Positions 21,855 through 32,545 of a stretch of 64,000 nt of DNA are shown piece after piece. This DNA comes from Rhynchopus sp. YZ270_cl-10 (taxonomy: Eukaryota; Euglenozoa; Diplonemea; Diplonemida; Diplonemidae): contig OZ037864.1 of NCBI GenBank assembly GCA_964035575.1, forward strand, positions 124,001 through 188,000, written 5' to 3'. Numbering within the stretch: the stretch's first letter is position 1; each line of letters begins with the position of its first letter. A program made the translations under genes and the position numbers. The notes beneath the pieces are model-generated. The model was given only the letters and a program-made list of their open reading frames with translations, was not told where the DNA came from and searched no databases.

Positions 21855-22389
21855 CTGGGGGGGGGCTAATAAAGTATACGGTGCTAATAAAGTATACGGG
21901 GGTAATAAAGTATACGGCGCGGAAACCCATTTTGAGCGTGGAAATCTGTGAAATAAAGTATACGGTTTTTGTGTACATTTTTCTTACCAAAAAAATTTTA
22001 CAGCAATTTTTGCACAAAAAATCGAAAAAAATTTTTTTTGATTTCGGTGGACCGGATTCTGTGCGTGCTGTGATGGGGTCACTTTGAGCTGAGAAATGAG
22101 TATTTTTGACCTAAAACGCGTGTATCAGTTTTTACACGATTGGTGCTGATGGGGTTCAGATTTGTGAAAATTTAAGTCACCAAAAAATTGTTCATTTTTC
22201 CACATTGACCCCACCACTGGCTGGGATTGGCCCAAAAATGTCAATGGTGGTGTTTTCGCGAGGTTTCGGCCACTAGAAACCCCAAAATAACAGTGATTTT
22301 TTTTTTTTTTTCCTTTTTCGTTTTTTGGCCATTTAAGCAGTAATTCCCGCCGAATAAAGTATACGTATACTTTAATAGCTCCCCCCCAG
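21855..22389. mobile_element. TA-flanked MITE B, sibling of MITE A with different iterons
   Basis: 535 bp with ends CTGGGGGGGGGC and GCTCCCCCCCAG, bordered by TA (21853-21854, 22390-22391). The left end has three tandem TAATAAAGTATACGG units; a fourth lies near 21950, and the right end has GAATAAAGTATACG plus an inverted copy. The layout copies MITE A, but GAGATCAGG is replaced by AGTATACGG. Inside is dispersed repeat R2 (22058-22136). No protein is encoded. Confidence 0.8.
22058..22136 (+). repeat. Dispersed repeat R2, copy 1
   Basis: GTGCGTGCTGTGATGGGGTC, then ACTTTG, GCTGAGAAATGAGTATTTTT and GACCTAAAA. Nearly the same as 47590-47672. The sub-motif GCTGTGGTGGGGTCACTTTG near 45907 links it to R1. 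Confidence 0.8.
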
Positions 22390-23680
22390 TAACACTTTGA
22401 AAGTTCGGGGGATGGGGAGAGAACATTTTACCCTACAGTCATTCACATCCAAAAAATTATTTTCAATGAAAGGACAAAATAGAGTGGCAGGGAATGTACG
22501 GGAGGGTGGAGTTCATGGCGGGTAAAAAGGTATGGGGAAATTCCTGGTATTCCCCTCGAAGAGGGAAGCTTGAAGATGCCCTCTCGGGGCACGCACTTCT
22601 TCAAGAAAAGTTGGTTAAATGATGATTCCTTCCTGAAACATCTAATGTTCAGCGAACTTCATCATTCAAAAAAAAAAATTGGGTTTTTTTTTCTCTAGCT
22701 TAGACTCTACAATTGTAAAAAAAGGGGGGGGGGGAATCTTCATCTTCTAAGAACTGTATCTATGTGGGAAGGATACTGACAACAGCTACATCGTCTTTGT
22801 CTCCTTTGGAGAGTTGTGGCAGAGATCATTATTTTTTGATTTGATGTGTTTTAATTTTTTTTGCATTTTTGCTTCTTTGAAAAAGTTGTTGAAAAAAAAA
22901 AATTGACATAACCACACTTCCAGAAAACAACGGGTCACAATTTCCACCTTTTTTTCGAATCCATTTTAGTGACATCGGATAAAAAGGATAACAAAAAAAA
23001 AAATGGAATCGTACAACGCAGAGTCTTTTAGTAGTGTGAGTTGAGTGCTAACTTGCGGGGGAGAAAGGTCCAAAAGCGGGAGAGGGAGAGGATCACCAAC
23101 CGAGAGAAAAGAGGGGATTGAGGCAGCAAACGAAAAATGCAAGCAAAGTTGCACACATAAGATCTTTTTCCGCAAAATCGTAGGATATAGAAAACCAGGG
23201 ACCTCGTCTGTGACCAGGTTTTTTGGCAAACCACATCGGCGATGATCTGGAATGAGGGCCGCCACAAGAAACAAAATAAAATGGAATGAAACGAGGCAAA
23301 TAACACACGATACTCTTGGGTAGAATATAATCTCCCGTTCTGGAAAAATATGGGAATTGATGTAGCGTTTTTGTGGGATATTACAACGTTCTTAACGTAA
23401 ACCGTAACTCCCCCTTTTTCCCCCCAATAAAGGCATTCGGTCAATCCATGAATGTGATAAACTTCATTCATGGCAGTGCAGTGTGCCATCATTGCAGCAT
23501 TTGGCAGTATTCACTGAAGTCGTTTTTGTTTTGTTTTGTTTTTTTTTTTTTTTTGCCTTTGTGTCTACATTTTGGAGATGCTATTATGGAGTCGAATTTC
23601 ATCGCTCTCTCTCTTGAGCTTTTTTTCGCGTTGTACAGTGCGCAATCAACATTGGGTGGAGAGAGGGGGGTAGTACGCCC

Positions 23681-23796
23681 CACACGACGGTGAAGTAAAT
23701 GAATTGACTTGTGGTTTTACTTGTGGTTTCACCGTTGGCTTACAACAGTGAAAACCATAAGTAAAATCACAAGTCATTTACTTCACCGTCATGCAC
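23681..23796. mobile_element. Small near-palindromic MITE with CACCGTCGTG-type end
   Basis: GACGGTGAAGTAAATGA at the left is inverted at the right (TCATTTACTTCACCGTC). Both arms continue into CTTGTG and AAAACCA/TGGTTTT blocks, so most of the 116 bp can fold back. Its outer CACGACGGTGAAGTAAA also occurs at the 3' end of the E2 gene and near 55.2 kb. Confidence 0.75.
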
Positions 23797-23898
23797 CCCT
23801 TACCCGCCCACCCCGCTTTTTGATTTCGCCCCAGCTTCACACACTACTTTTTTCTCAAAATAACTTCCATTTTTGTAGAACAAATTTAAACGAAATTG

Positions 23899-23955
23899 GA
23901 TGCCACCTCCGACTGACCCGCATACGATGCCAGCCATCCGGATGAAAGCACAAAA
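23899..23955 (-). repeat. S4 short repeat, full form
   Basis: GCCACCTCCGACTGACCC, GCATACGATGCCAGCCATC, CGGATGAAAGCACAAAA. The CATCCGGATG palindrome is intact. Confidence 0.75.
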
Positions 23956-24457
23956 GTACCCTGCGGACAACAAACAAATGAGCGCACCAACCTGAGGCTG
24001 TGTCAGAAGAGGTGGCACTCTATGTCGTTTGAAGTACCGTTCAGGATTCAAAAAAATATAGTGGAGTTCATCCTCGGGTGTCTACACTAATACAACCAAG
24101 TTTTCAAAAAAAAAAAACAAAAAAAAAAAAACTCAGACCACATGGCGTATGATATATCTACCTCTCACCAGAAGGCCCTTGTCCTTTACTGGTGGAGTAA
24201 CAAAAGAAAAGACCAAAAAACTCAAAAAGAACTGAAGAGTTGCCCATAAAGAAGGGCCAAGGGAAAAGAAGAAAATGAAAAAGAAATCAAAAGAATCTTT
24301 TTAATGCTTTGACCTTTGATAAGGCAACACCCCGCAAAGTGAACTGGGGGTTGAAACAAAAAAGTGAAGTTGGGTTTTGTACAACGCCCTAGAACGCAGT
24401 ACTGACACTAACAAAAAAAAAACAATTGGTAACCCTAAGAAAGAATTTTTTTTTGAA

Positions 24458-24490
24458 AGATGGATGCGCGTCTTGTACACATCTCACAAA
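24458..24490 (-). repeat. CTCTCGTG-type hairpin, diverged loop
   Basis: GAAAGATGGATGCGCG, TCTTGTACACATCTC. The arms GATG and CATC remain. Confidence 0.5.
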
Positions 24491-24708
24491 AAAGGTAGAG
24501 ATTAACTTACCACGTCCTAACCTGACCCTCCTCCCATGGTTGTTAAGGTAAAAGGATATGAGGGCGACAGGAGGGTGTTTAGCTTTCAGCTCGTCGGGAA
24601 ACATGGGATATAGATCACATTGTTAAATCACGTAAGGGTCCACGAGGTGGATCCGTCGGTGTCTCAGATCTGTTGATCAACCCAGCCATTTTTTGCGTGA
24701 AATAAAAG

Positions 24709-24760
24709 TAGAGTTGAAATACAAAGCCTTCTCGTGAACAGTGTACCTTTGGTACAATGA
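24709..24760 (-). repeat. S6 short repeat
   Basis: AAAGTAGAGTTGAAATACAA, AGCCTTCTCGTG, then AACAGTGTACC. Full leader plus module. Confidence 0.55.
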
Positions 24761-25342
24761 CCGGCTGTACCGTGGGGTGGACCCCCATTGCAATGCTACA
24801 ATCCATTTCGTTTCCATATGAAAGAGATCTTATTTCACTCACTTTTTTAAGCCAGTTACGACCATAACACGGTTTTCATGCGTGATATATAAAAAGTGAA
24901 GTAAAGAGTGAATGCCAAAAAAAATAAGAAGAGCTACGAGTGGCCTCGAGGAGGCGTGCACATTTAAATAGAACTCGTTGTCATTTCCCCCAAAATGGGA
25001 AAGAAGGGAGAGAATTGAACACATCGCCAAGAAAGATGCCCTTTTTTTTCGCATGTATGAGATAAAAGACACTTATACACACACACACATGGTTGGGTCA
25101 GAAGGAAAAAAAAAATGCAGAGGACTGGAAAATGGAAGACATTCCTGTGCGCTCTGTCCCAACCCTTACGCAGCTCAAGCATGGGCAACTTTCCCCGCAG
25201 GGGGTTGCTCATAACTGATTTCAAATACACGCTCAAGTGAAATGGGCCTTTCTAGTCAAAAACGTCGAATATTGGGGGGGCGACAACAACACACCTTTTT
25301 TACGTAAAATCGAAAATATGGAGAAAAAAAAAAGACAAAAAA

Positions 25343-25383
25343 ATGTGATGAATCTTAAGCAACTCCAGTGCTCAGCCATCTTT
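25343..25383 (-). repeat. S2 hairpin repeat, diverged
   Basis: GTGATGAATCTTAAGC, AACTCCAGTGCTCAGCCATC. Leader replaced by an A-run. Confidence 0.55.
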
Positions 25384-25961
25384 AAAAAAAGGGAAATAAT
25401 TAAATTAAAAGGATGGACAACGAGATGTGTCATTAATAATCTAAGAACACATGCGTACGTATTGGTGGGTAATGTAAAAGAAAATAAAGAAAGAAAAAAA
25501 AACCTCGAAAGAGGCTTTTGCTTTGCTGGGAGGTACGTCCCGTAAAAGAGAGAAATGATCGTAAAAGAAAGGGAACTTATATTCCAGATCCTTCCCTCCC
25601 CGCAAGAGCGAAGCAGAGGAGGACACTGAAAGAAGTTCTTGGATCATTGCAAGGGCTCTCCTTCGTATTTTTTATTTTGTTGTTTCTGTTTGTTTTTTAT
25701 TCTTTTTGTAAGTTCGTCAATGTAGTGCAAATTAGTAAAATGTAAAAAGATAACAAAGGTTCTAACAGGTGAGTCGCACAAAAAAAAATACCTGAAGGAA
25801 ACCATCAAAATCGCCTTCAGGCGCGAAAAGCAAAGCAAGAAAAAATACTACAATGGTATCAACGTTTTATTGTTATCCTTTTTTTTGGCAAGTGAAAAAA
25901 CACTTACAAAAAAAGGGTACACACAGATCATTTTTCTTTGAGTGAAGAGGGAAAAAAAAAG

Positions 25962-26012
25962 TTGAAAGTGCAAACGCCTCACCGTTCATCGGCGGACGCA
26001 GGCATGCACTGG
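25962..26012 (-). repeat. S5 short repeat
   Basis: GTTGAAAGTGCAAACGCCTC, ACCGTTCATCGGCGGACG, CAGGC. The GCCT and AGGC ends can pair. Confidence 0.6.
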
Positions 26013-27177
26013 CTAAAAAAAAAACCAAACGGCTGCCTTCAACCCTGTATCGGTGTACAGAGGTTCTTAAAATAGCCGTTATCTCCACCTCTAGGGAAGC
26101 AGTACTTCCTGCTGAACGATGAGCAAAGCAACAAGAAAGAAACGCATTTTTCCTTGGTTTTTTTTAGCTCAGCCAGCAAGAAGTCTTTTTTGAAGAAAAA
26201 AAAATAAATCGTTTGTGTGGCTGCTTATCGCTGCCATATTGAGGCAGGAAAAAATCGTTTGTTTTTTTTTTTTGTTTTGAAATAAAATTGATACCGTGTA
26301 GATTCAACGACCGCGCCTGTTTTATGTTTGTTCTCGGATAATTTCCGGGGAAATTAGGTTCTGCGCTCAAAAGTAGCAATATACCTTTTGACTTTCTTTG
26401 TAATTCTTAAGTCTATGGCTGTCTCCAGCGCATGGGCCGTCCTATGAAAAAAATGGTGAAAAAAGAGAGGGGGAAAATGGGTTCTCGGTTGATGTTGTTT
26501 TTGGGGATGAAAAAAAAAAAAAAAGAGAGAGAAGTGTTGAAAGTGCAAAAACGTCCCAAAACGGACGCAAAACAGAAAAAGAAAAAATTGTATAGGTTTC
26601 CTGGTTTTCGTAGCATCCCAAGCATCGCGTAACATATGGGGGTGAGTTCAAAGCCCCATATTTTTTTTGTCTCGGAAATGGGAACGCCCCACGTCTTTTT
26701 TTTTGTTCTCTCCCCCACTGAATATAATGTGCTCCTGGTTTTGGTCTGAGCAAAATATCATTTGGGTCATGCCACTTCAACGACTAGCACGACTATAACC
26801 TATGCTATGTTGTTTGGGTGATGTGAAGTGGGTTTTACATAACGTGTACATCACAAAAAGTAGGGATGTGTTCCCTCGAGACAAACACTCACATCCACAA
26901 GGTGAGTAGCAAAGAAAAGAAAAGGTTGGCAGATGCACATACCACACACATCTAAAAATAAACACAACCATATCTGGTCAGGACCGTCCGGTGTGTCAGT
27001 TGCAAAAAAAAAAAGAAAAATGTGGCAAGGAGTCCCTACCGTAATGGCGCGAGATTTTTTTCCTCTGGAGGGGGAAGAAGGTCTGGATTGGCACAGCCTT
27101 CTTGGTTCAAAAAAAAGGGGGGGTGTTGGTAATGAGGGTCGGTATGAGCTTCGCGATCTAAAGGGGAAAAAGAAAAG

Positions 27178-27352
27178 ATTTGTAAGATCCTAAGCTTGCT
27201 TACTGCCCACCTAGCGTACTACCACCTGGCGTAGTGCCAGTGGTAGTGCCCGGCACTAGCAAGAAAATTTTCAAAATTAAATAGGTAGTGCTATGCACTT
27301 AGCAGTTTGGGCAAGCTAGACGGCGCTGATCCTAAGCTTGCTTAGCCACAAT
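27178..27352 (-). repeat. Two AAGCTTGCTTA hairpin repeats around a palindromic spacer
   Basis: GATCCTAAGCTTGCTTACTG (27186 on) and GATCCTAAGCTTGCTTAGCC (about 27328 on) are S2 relatives with a changed loop. Between them, CCACCTGGCGTAGTGCC and GGTAGTGCCCGGCAC contain short inverted and direct repeats. Confidence 0.5.
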
Positions 27353-27491
27353 GCGAAGAAAAAAACAAAAAAAAAACCCTTGTGTACGATGAATGTATCC
27401 TCCAAGCGGTACAGAACATCAAAAAAAAATAATAATAATGGGGTCGGAATGCACCCCATATGAGCCTCGATTCACATAAAACAGCTTTTTA

Positions 27492-27561
27492 TTGATAAAA
27501 TTGTTGGAGTAGTAGTGTAGTTGCCTCGGTTTGTGTTGCCACAGTTTTGTGCAATCTCCAC
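27492..27561 (-). repeat. S1 short interspersed repeat
   Basis: TTGATAAAATTGTTGGAGTA, GTGTAGTTGCCTCGG, TGTTGCCACAG, TGCAATCTCCAC. About 90% like the copy at 53.9 kb by eye. Confidence 0.75.
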
Positions 27562-27670
27562 TTTTCAATCCCCCACTGCAATAATAGGGATAAATATTTT
27601 TTAGTGTAGCTGCACAGTTCTTTTCATTTATCTCGGGGGGGGGAAATTCTGGGAGGGGAAAAAAAAAAGG

Positions 27671-27714
27671 AAAAGTTTTTAGATGAACCTAAGCCTCTCT
27701 CATGCTTAGTCACC
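27671..27714 (-). repeat. S2 hairpin repeat
   Basis: AAAGTTTTTAGATGAACCTA, AGCCTCTCTCATGCTTAGTC, ACC. Confidence 0.75.
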
Positions 27715-28437
27715 ACTTAATAATTCACTTTAAACAAGGAATTGCTATCATCTGGGGGGGAAAAAAAACTCCCTCCGTTGCTTTTTTTTTAAATAGCAAA
27801 TTCGTTGGTATCTCTTTTGATCACGCTCAGTATTTTTCGTGGAGTTTGCCTGTGGGAAGGTACGTTATCCCCATAGGGGAAAACGGTCACGAGGTGGTTG
27901 CTCTTTGAAAAGAGTGGAGAAAGATTTCGAATAGGCACGAGAGGGGGAAAAGAGTAAAGGGGAGGCAGTGAAAGGGGGGCGGGAAAGGGGGCTATGGTAA
28001 TCAATAACCCAGCACATAATTTTGTAGTATTTTTTTTTTTGTTCACAAAAAAAAAAGGGAGGAAAGGAAAGTATAAAGAAAAGGTGTTCCATTCGGGGAG
28101 GGAAAAAACATGAAGAAAAAAAGGGCGAAATAACTGAACAAAACATAGAAGAAAATGAAGAAATCAAAAAATAAAGTGTGGTTGAACATAAAAAAAAACA
28201 AAATAGTGAAGCTGATAACGTGCTCAAAACCCCCGTCTAGTAGACGAGGTTTGAGGAATCACACCAAAAAAAAAAAAAAAGAGTTGAAAATAGTTGCACC
28301 AAAACGCCTCGTTTTGAGCAGAACATCATAAATTTCATAAGATGACCCTAAGCCTCAATAAAAGACATCATTTTTTAGTCATGCCAACCCCAAAAGGGCA
28401 AAATCATACCCCAAAAAGACCCAAAAAAAAAATTTTT

Positions 28438-29595
28438 TTAATCAGCGTGGCTGAACAAACTGGAACCGCTTCTTGCCGTGACGAGGCTGCGAGGGCTGTC
28501 ACGTGGAGAACCTGATGGGACTGACGATCCTGACCAGGACACCCCATCGAAGGTGGGGCTGGGTGAGTCATTGATGAGGTCATCTTCGTCACTGCTGCAG
28601 CTTTGGATGCTTGTGAGACGCGATCTGAAGGAGGCTGTGGAACTGCACGAGCTTGCGCTTTCCTTGCTTTCCTCCACCGCGGGAATTCTGCTTCTCAAGG
28701 TAGATGCAACCTTCGGCAGTGATGCCTGCATAAAACCACTTCCCAAGGCATCTTCAGCAGACCACCTCTGTACCGGGTTTTTATGAAGAAGGTTGACACA
28801 AAGCTCCTTCAGACCTTCACAGTATTCCTCCCCAAAGGCGTCGGTGGTAATCTGCTTTCCGCAAATCTGTGAAAAAAGCTCGCTCCTTGAGGACGCCTGA
28901 AATGGAAGCTTCAACGTCAACAATTCAAACAAAACCACTCCGAAGCCCCACATATCGACCTTTGCACAGTATTTTTCACGGCAAACAATCTCTGGAGCTG
29001 TATACAGAGGGGACCCACAGAGGGTCATAGAACGGGGACGGCCTACTACATCTTTGCGTTCCTTTTTTGGAGCATCTTCAACCTTGGTTGCGAGACCGAA
29101 ATCACCCATTTTGATAACACCTTCTGGGGTGAGGAAGATGTTCTTCGGTTTGATGTCACGGTGAATAACTCCTACGCTGTGGATGTATTTGATGGCAAGA
29201 AGGATTTGAACGGAATACTCAAGCAGAACCGACTCTTGGATGTTCTTATCTTTTTGTTGATGCCAGCGGATACGGTCGGAGAGGTCACCCCCTTTCGCAT
29301 GCTCCATGACCATGTAAAGGGTTCCTGAAGAGGCGGGAACGAACCATGAAACGAATCGGGTTACGTTCAAATGGTTTAGGGAGTTTAGGATACGTACTTC
29401 GGAGCGTGCCCGTTCAGTGTCGGTTGCGCGTTTGACGGCGTAGGTCGAAAGTTTCTGGCAAGGTGAAGGCTCAACAGCAGTAGAAGAAACCACCCAAGCA
29501 TCGCAAAAGCTTCCACTACCAAGCGGTCTGACCACCTTCAAACCACGTTCCTCAAACTCCGCAGGGTTTTGCGAATACTTCTCCCTAATCCTCAT
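28438..29595 (-). CDS. NEK-like serine/threonine protein kinase
   Basis: 385 residues from the ATG at 29595 (the open frame starts 12 bases earlier at TTG). The kinase domain covers about residues 18-285. It has a glycine loop GSGSFCDAW, the ATP-binding lysine in YAVKRA, catalytic loop HRDIKPKNIFL, the DFG magnesium site in MGDFGLA and the APE site in GSPLYTAPEI, followed by VDMWGFGVVLFELLTLKLPF. HRDIKPKNIFL and the fold order are typical of NEK kinases, which act on cilia and mitosis. The Ser/Pro-rich tail (about 300-385) with an acidic SSDEDD cluster resembles regulatory tails and has no recognised domain. Upstream lies a roughly 70-nt tract almost free of purines but with no AG before the ATG, unlike the other genes here. 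NEK membership is likely; the subfamily is not clear. Confidence 0.88.
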   Translation of the reverse strand: MRIREKYSQNPAEFEERGLKVVRPLGSGSFCDAWVVSSTAVEPSPCQKLSTYAVKRATDTERARSEVRILNSLNHLNVTRFVSWFVPASSGTLYMVMEHAKGGDLSDRIRWHQQKDKNIQESVLLEYSVQILLAIKYIHSVGVIHRDIKPKNIFLTPEGVIKMGDFGLATKVEDAPKKERKDVVGRPRSMTLCGSPLYTAPEIVCREKYCAKVDMWGFGVVLFELLTLKLPFQASSRSELFSQICGKQITTDAFGEEYCEGLKELCVNLLHKNPVQRWSAEDALGSGFMQASLPKVASTLRSRIPAVEESKESASSCSSTASFRSRLTSIQSCSSDEDDLINDSPSPTFDGVSWSGSSVPSGSPRDSPRSLVTARSGSSLFSHAD

Positions 29596-29690
29596 TGTAA
29601 AGGACAAAAAAGAGGGGGAAAAGAAGAAGAAGAGGGAGAAGAAAAAGAAAAGAAGGTAAAAAAGAAAGGTAGATAGGTGGCGCTAGGCGC
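29596..29690 (-). promoter_or_regulatory. Long pyrimidine tract upstream of the kinase
   Basis: On the minus strand almost every base from about 29665 to 29600 is C or T, interrupted by a few A and G. It could guide splicing or mark transcription start; no acceptor AG separates it from the ATG. Confidence 0.45.
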
Positions 29691-29891
29691 GGGGGAGGGG
29701 GTGTTTATATCTTCAGTGTCGCATTCAGATATTTGTTTTTTTTGTCTTCTTTTGCGGTGGAGGGGGTGGGGGGATGAAAGGGGTGTTTCGGTGTGGGTTT
29801 TCGGTTCTGTTTCTTTGTATTTTTCTGTGTTGGGGGGTTGGGGGGGTGGGGTTGCCTGTTTGTTGCAGTGTGTATGGGAGGGAGATAAAAC

Positions 29892-29950
29892 AAAGTGAAG
29901 ATATTAATGCAGGCACCTCCGACTGACCCACTGTACGATGCCAGCCATAA
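29892..29950 (-). repeat. S4 short repeat
   Basis: CAAAGTGAAGATATTAATGC leader, AGGCACCTCCGACTGACCC, ACGATGCCAGCC. The CCGGATG part is lost. Confidence 0.7.
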
Positions 29951-29954
29951 ACAA

Positions 29955-30004
29955 AGAAGTTGAGAAGATGAACCTGGGCATCTCGTGCTTAGGTCATTTT
30001 GACC
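29955..30004 (-). repeat. S2 hairpin repeat
   Basis: AAGTTGAGAAGATGAACCTG, GGCATCTCGTGCTTAGGTC, ATTTTGAC. Follows the S4 copy by a few bases, as at 20.4 kb. Confidence 0.7.
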
Positions 30005-30245
30005 GTTGCATTGCATGGGAGTAGCATGGAAATAAAGCGCGCATCTGGGGGGATAGTATTAAAGTATAGCGCTTCAATTGCGTTAGACCAAAAAGAAGAA
30101 AAAAAAAACCAAAAAAAAAAAAAAAAAATACGCGCCTTTTGTTTTCATTTCATCGTTTTATATTTTACGGCATGTTTTGTGGTGTGTAAATATTCCCTTC
30201 CCCGCCCAAAACCCCCCCATTTCCCCCCCCCCCCCCCCCCCCCTA

Positions 30246-31304
30246 GGCATAGGTGCCCGCCGAGTCGTTTTTGGGCGAGTTGTCGGAACTTTACGATTTC
30301 ACCTAACAACTCGCCCAAAAACTCGGACAACTCGGCCACAACTCGCCCTATACTCGGCACAACTCGCCCTATACTCGGCACAACTCGGCCACAACTCGGC
30401 CACAACTCGCCCATTTTTACAGGCAAAAACATACAGGGATGGGAGGTGACGTTGTAAGGTTACACACATGTAACGTTGGTACAACACATAATCTCAAGAA
30501 AAACAACCAGGGCTAAGGCCAAACGCCACTCATTACATGCACCTTGTCATATGACTAGTCATAGGTGGTAACTAGGTCGTGGTGGTCCATGGGCCACCGT
30601 GCACACTCACGGTTTTTGGTAATTGCTGGGGGGAATGGGATATACTCCGTACATGGATACCCACACAGAACACACGGTTCCCCAGACATCTGTCAGGCAA
30701 TCACTGATTCACTTCACACAGGTCGGGCAGGCGCTGCCTGCCCATCCTCTTTTCCTGTCTGCTATCGATTCCAGGTTCACAACGTTCACACGTTTAGTCA
30801 AAATGCTTTGGGCGACGACTTCCTTTGGGATACACAAAACCACACAAAGCGCACATTCACAGACCAGCTGTGAAGCGTGGGATGCACAAGATAAAACGTG
30901 ATGTGGTGTACCTGTGTACCTGTGTACCTGTGTACCTGTGTACCTGTGTACCTGTGTACCTGTGTACCTGTGTACCTGTGTACCTGTGTACCTGTGTACC
31001 TGTGTACCTGTGTACCTGTGTACCTGTGTACCTGTGTACCTGTGTACCTGTGTACCTGTGTACCTGTGTACCTGTGTACCTGTGTACCTGTGTACCTGTG
31101 TACCTGTGTACCTGTGTACCTGTGTACCTGTGTACCTGTGTACCTGTGTACCTGTGTACCTGTGTACCTGTGTACCTGTGTACCTGTGTTTTTGTAGCCA
31201 TAAAAAATCCCAAAAAAAAACAACTCGCCCAAAAAAAATGGGCGAGTTGTTGGCCGAATTTGGGCGAGTTGCCGAGTTGTTTTAACTCGCCGGGCACCTA
31301 TGCC
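30246..31304. mobile_element. TA-flanked element E, copy 1
   Basis: 1059 bp with inverted ends GGCATAGGTGCCCG and CGGGCACCTATGCC, bordered by TA. The left subterminal zone has about ten AACTCGCCC/AACTCGGCC units, and the right end has inverted GGGCGAGTTG units. The interior (30430-30905) has no recognised protein. A 35-copy octamer array lies at 30908-31187. It is almost identical, in inverse orientation, to 32546-33428; the main difference is array length. Confidence 0.85.
30908..31187. repeat. Octamer minisatellite GTACCTGT, 35 copies
   Basis: 280 bp of perfect 8-bp repeats. The same array in the inverted partner has 13 units, so copy number changed after the duplication. Long frames crossing it (VYLCTCVP or QVHRYTGT) are artefacts of the repeat. 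Confidence 0.97.
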
Positions 31305-31306
31305 TA

Positions 31307-32543
31307 GGGGGGGGCAAAACCTTCAGGACGGGTGAGGCATTTTTGGAAAAAGTGGTTTTGTGAGCAAAAAACCTGTGAACACCCCTCATACCCCCCCAGA
31401 AATGGGTCAGAAACACCCTGAGACCCGAAAATCCATGATTAGGGCAACTCAGAATATGAAAAAATGCAAAAAAAATAGTGAAAAAGTGGCTTTTGACGGT
31501 TTTGGCCATGTTGGGTAAAATGGCCATTTTTTGGTGAAAAAATCAAAAAAACAGCAAAATTTCGACATCACGACAGCTGCTTGGGCACAAAACTACCCCA
31601 GGGAGGTCCCGTGAGTCCATTCCGACCTGTTTTGGACACTTTAGGCACTTTTTTTGGCCGTTTTTTGGTGTTTTTGTTGCAAAAATCATGCCCTATCCAT
31701 GCCCTATCCATGCCCTATCCATGCCCTATCCATGCCCTATCCAAGATGTACGCCCTGCTTTTAGACCCACTCTGGGCCAAAAAATGGTCGAAAACCCCTG
31801 AAAAAGCACTCTGGGAGCCCAGATAGTTCCAAATTTCCACCACACACCACACAAACACCTCAAAAACATGCCAGAAAAACATTTTTTTAAACACACTTTT
31901 TCAAATAAGTCATTATTGGAACCTGCCCAGATGACCTTTTTGAAAAAAGTGTGTTTTTGAAAATCTTTTTCTGGCATGTTTTTGAGGTGTTATTGAGGGT
32001 GTGCGGTGGAAATTTGGAACTATCTGGGCTCCCAGAGTGCTTTTTCGGGGGTTTTCGACCATTTTTTGGCCCAGAGTGGGTCTAAAAGCAGGGCGTACAT
32101 CTTGGATAGGGCATGGATAGGGCATGGATAGGGCATGATTTTTGCCACAAAAACACCAAAAAACGGCCAAAAAAAGTGCCTAAAGTGTCCAAAACAGGTC
32201 GGAATGGACTCACAGGACCTCCCTGGGGTAGTTTTGTGCCCAAGCAGCTGTCATGATGTCGAAATTTTGCTGTTTTTTTGATTTTTTTGTCCAAAAATGG
32301 CCCTTTTACCCAACATGGCCAAAACCGTCAAAAAGCCACTTTTTCACTATTTTTTTCCATTTTTTCATATTCTGAGTCGCCCTTAGCATGGATTTTCGGG
32401 TCACAGGGTGTTTCTGACCCATTTCTGGGTGGGTATGAGGGGTGGTTTGTACGTACGTTGCGCGGAAGTCCAAAAAAGTCAAATGCCTCAAAAAAATAGG
32501 GGTTTTGCCCCCACCTACCCCCCCCCCCCCCCCCCCCCCCCCC
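31307..32543. repeat. Central palindrome between the two E copies
   Basis: Two inverted arms of about 600 bp meet near 31906-31938, a roughly 30-nt loop. The arms differ in short indels and in an 11-bp repeat CATGCCCTATC, five copies on the left (31687-31741) and three on the right. The outer ends start G-run-GCAAAACC next to TA on the left and mirror as GGTTTTGCCCC to a long C-run and TA on the right. No protein is encoded. Confidence 0.85.
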
Positions 32544-32545
32544 TA

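Larger units (their letters stand above)
22392..28437. other. 6-kb gene-free region
   Basis: No host gene recognised. It contains a small MITE at 23.7 kb, S-family repeats near 23899, 24458, 24709, 25343, 25962, 27178, 27492 and 27671, and one inverted TAGTGTAG-type repeat near 24080. Frames here are short and homopolymer-driven. Confidence 0.55.

Noticed and set aside
30908-31187. CRISPR-like array
   Set aside because: Units are contiguous 8-mers without spacers, in eukaryotic DNA.
30825-31307. Long frames of repeating VYLCTCVP or QVHRYTGT
   Set aside because: They are translations of the 8-bp array in phases without stops; no start context or flanking domain.
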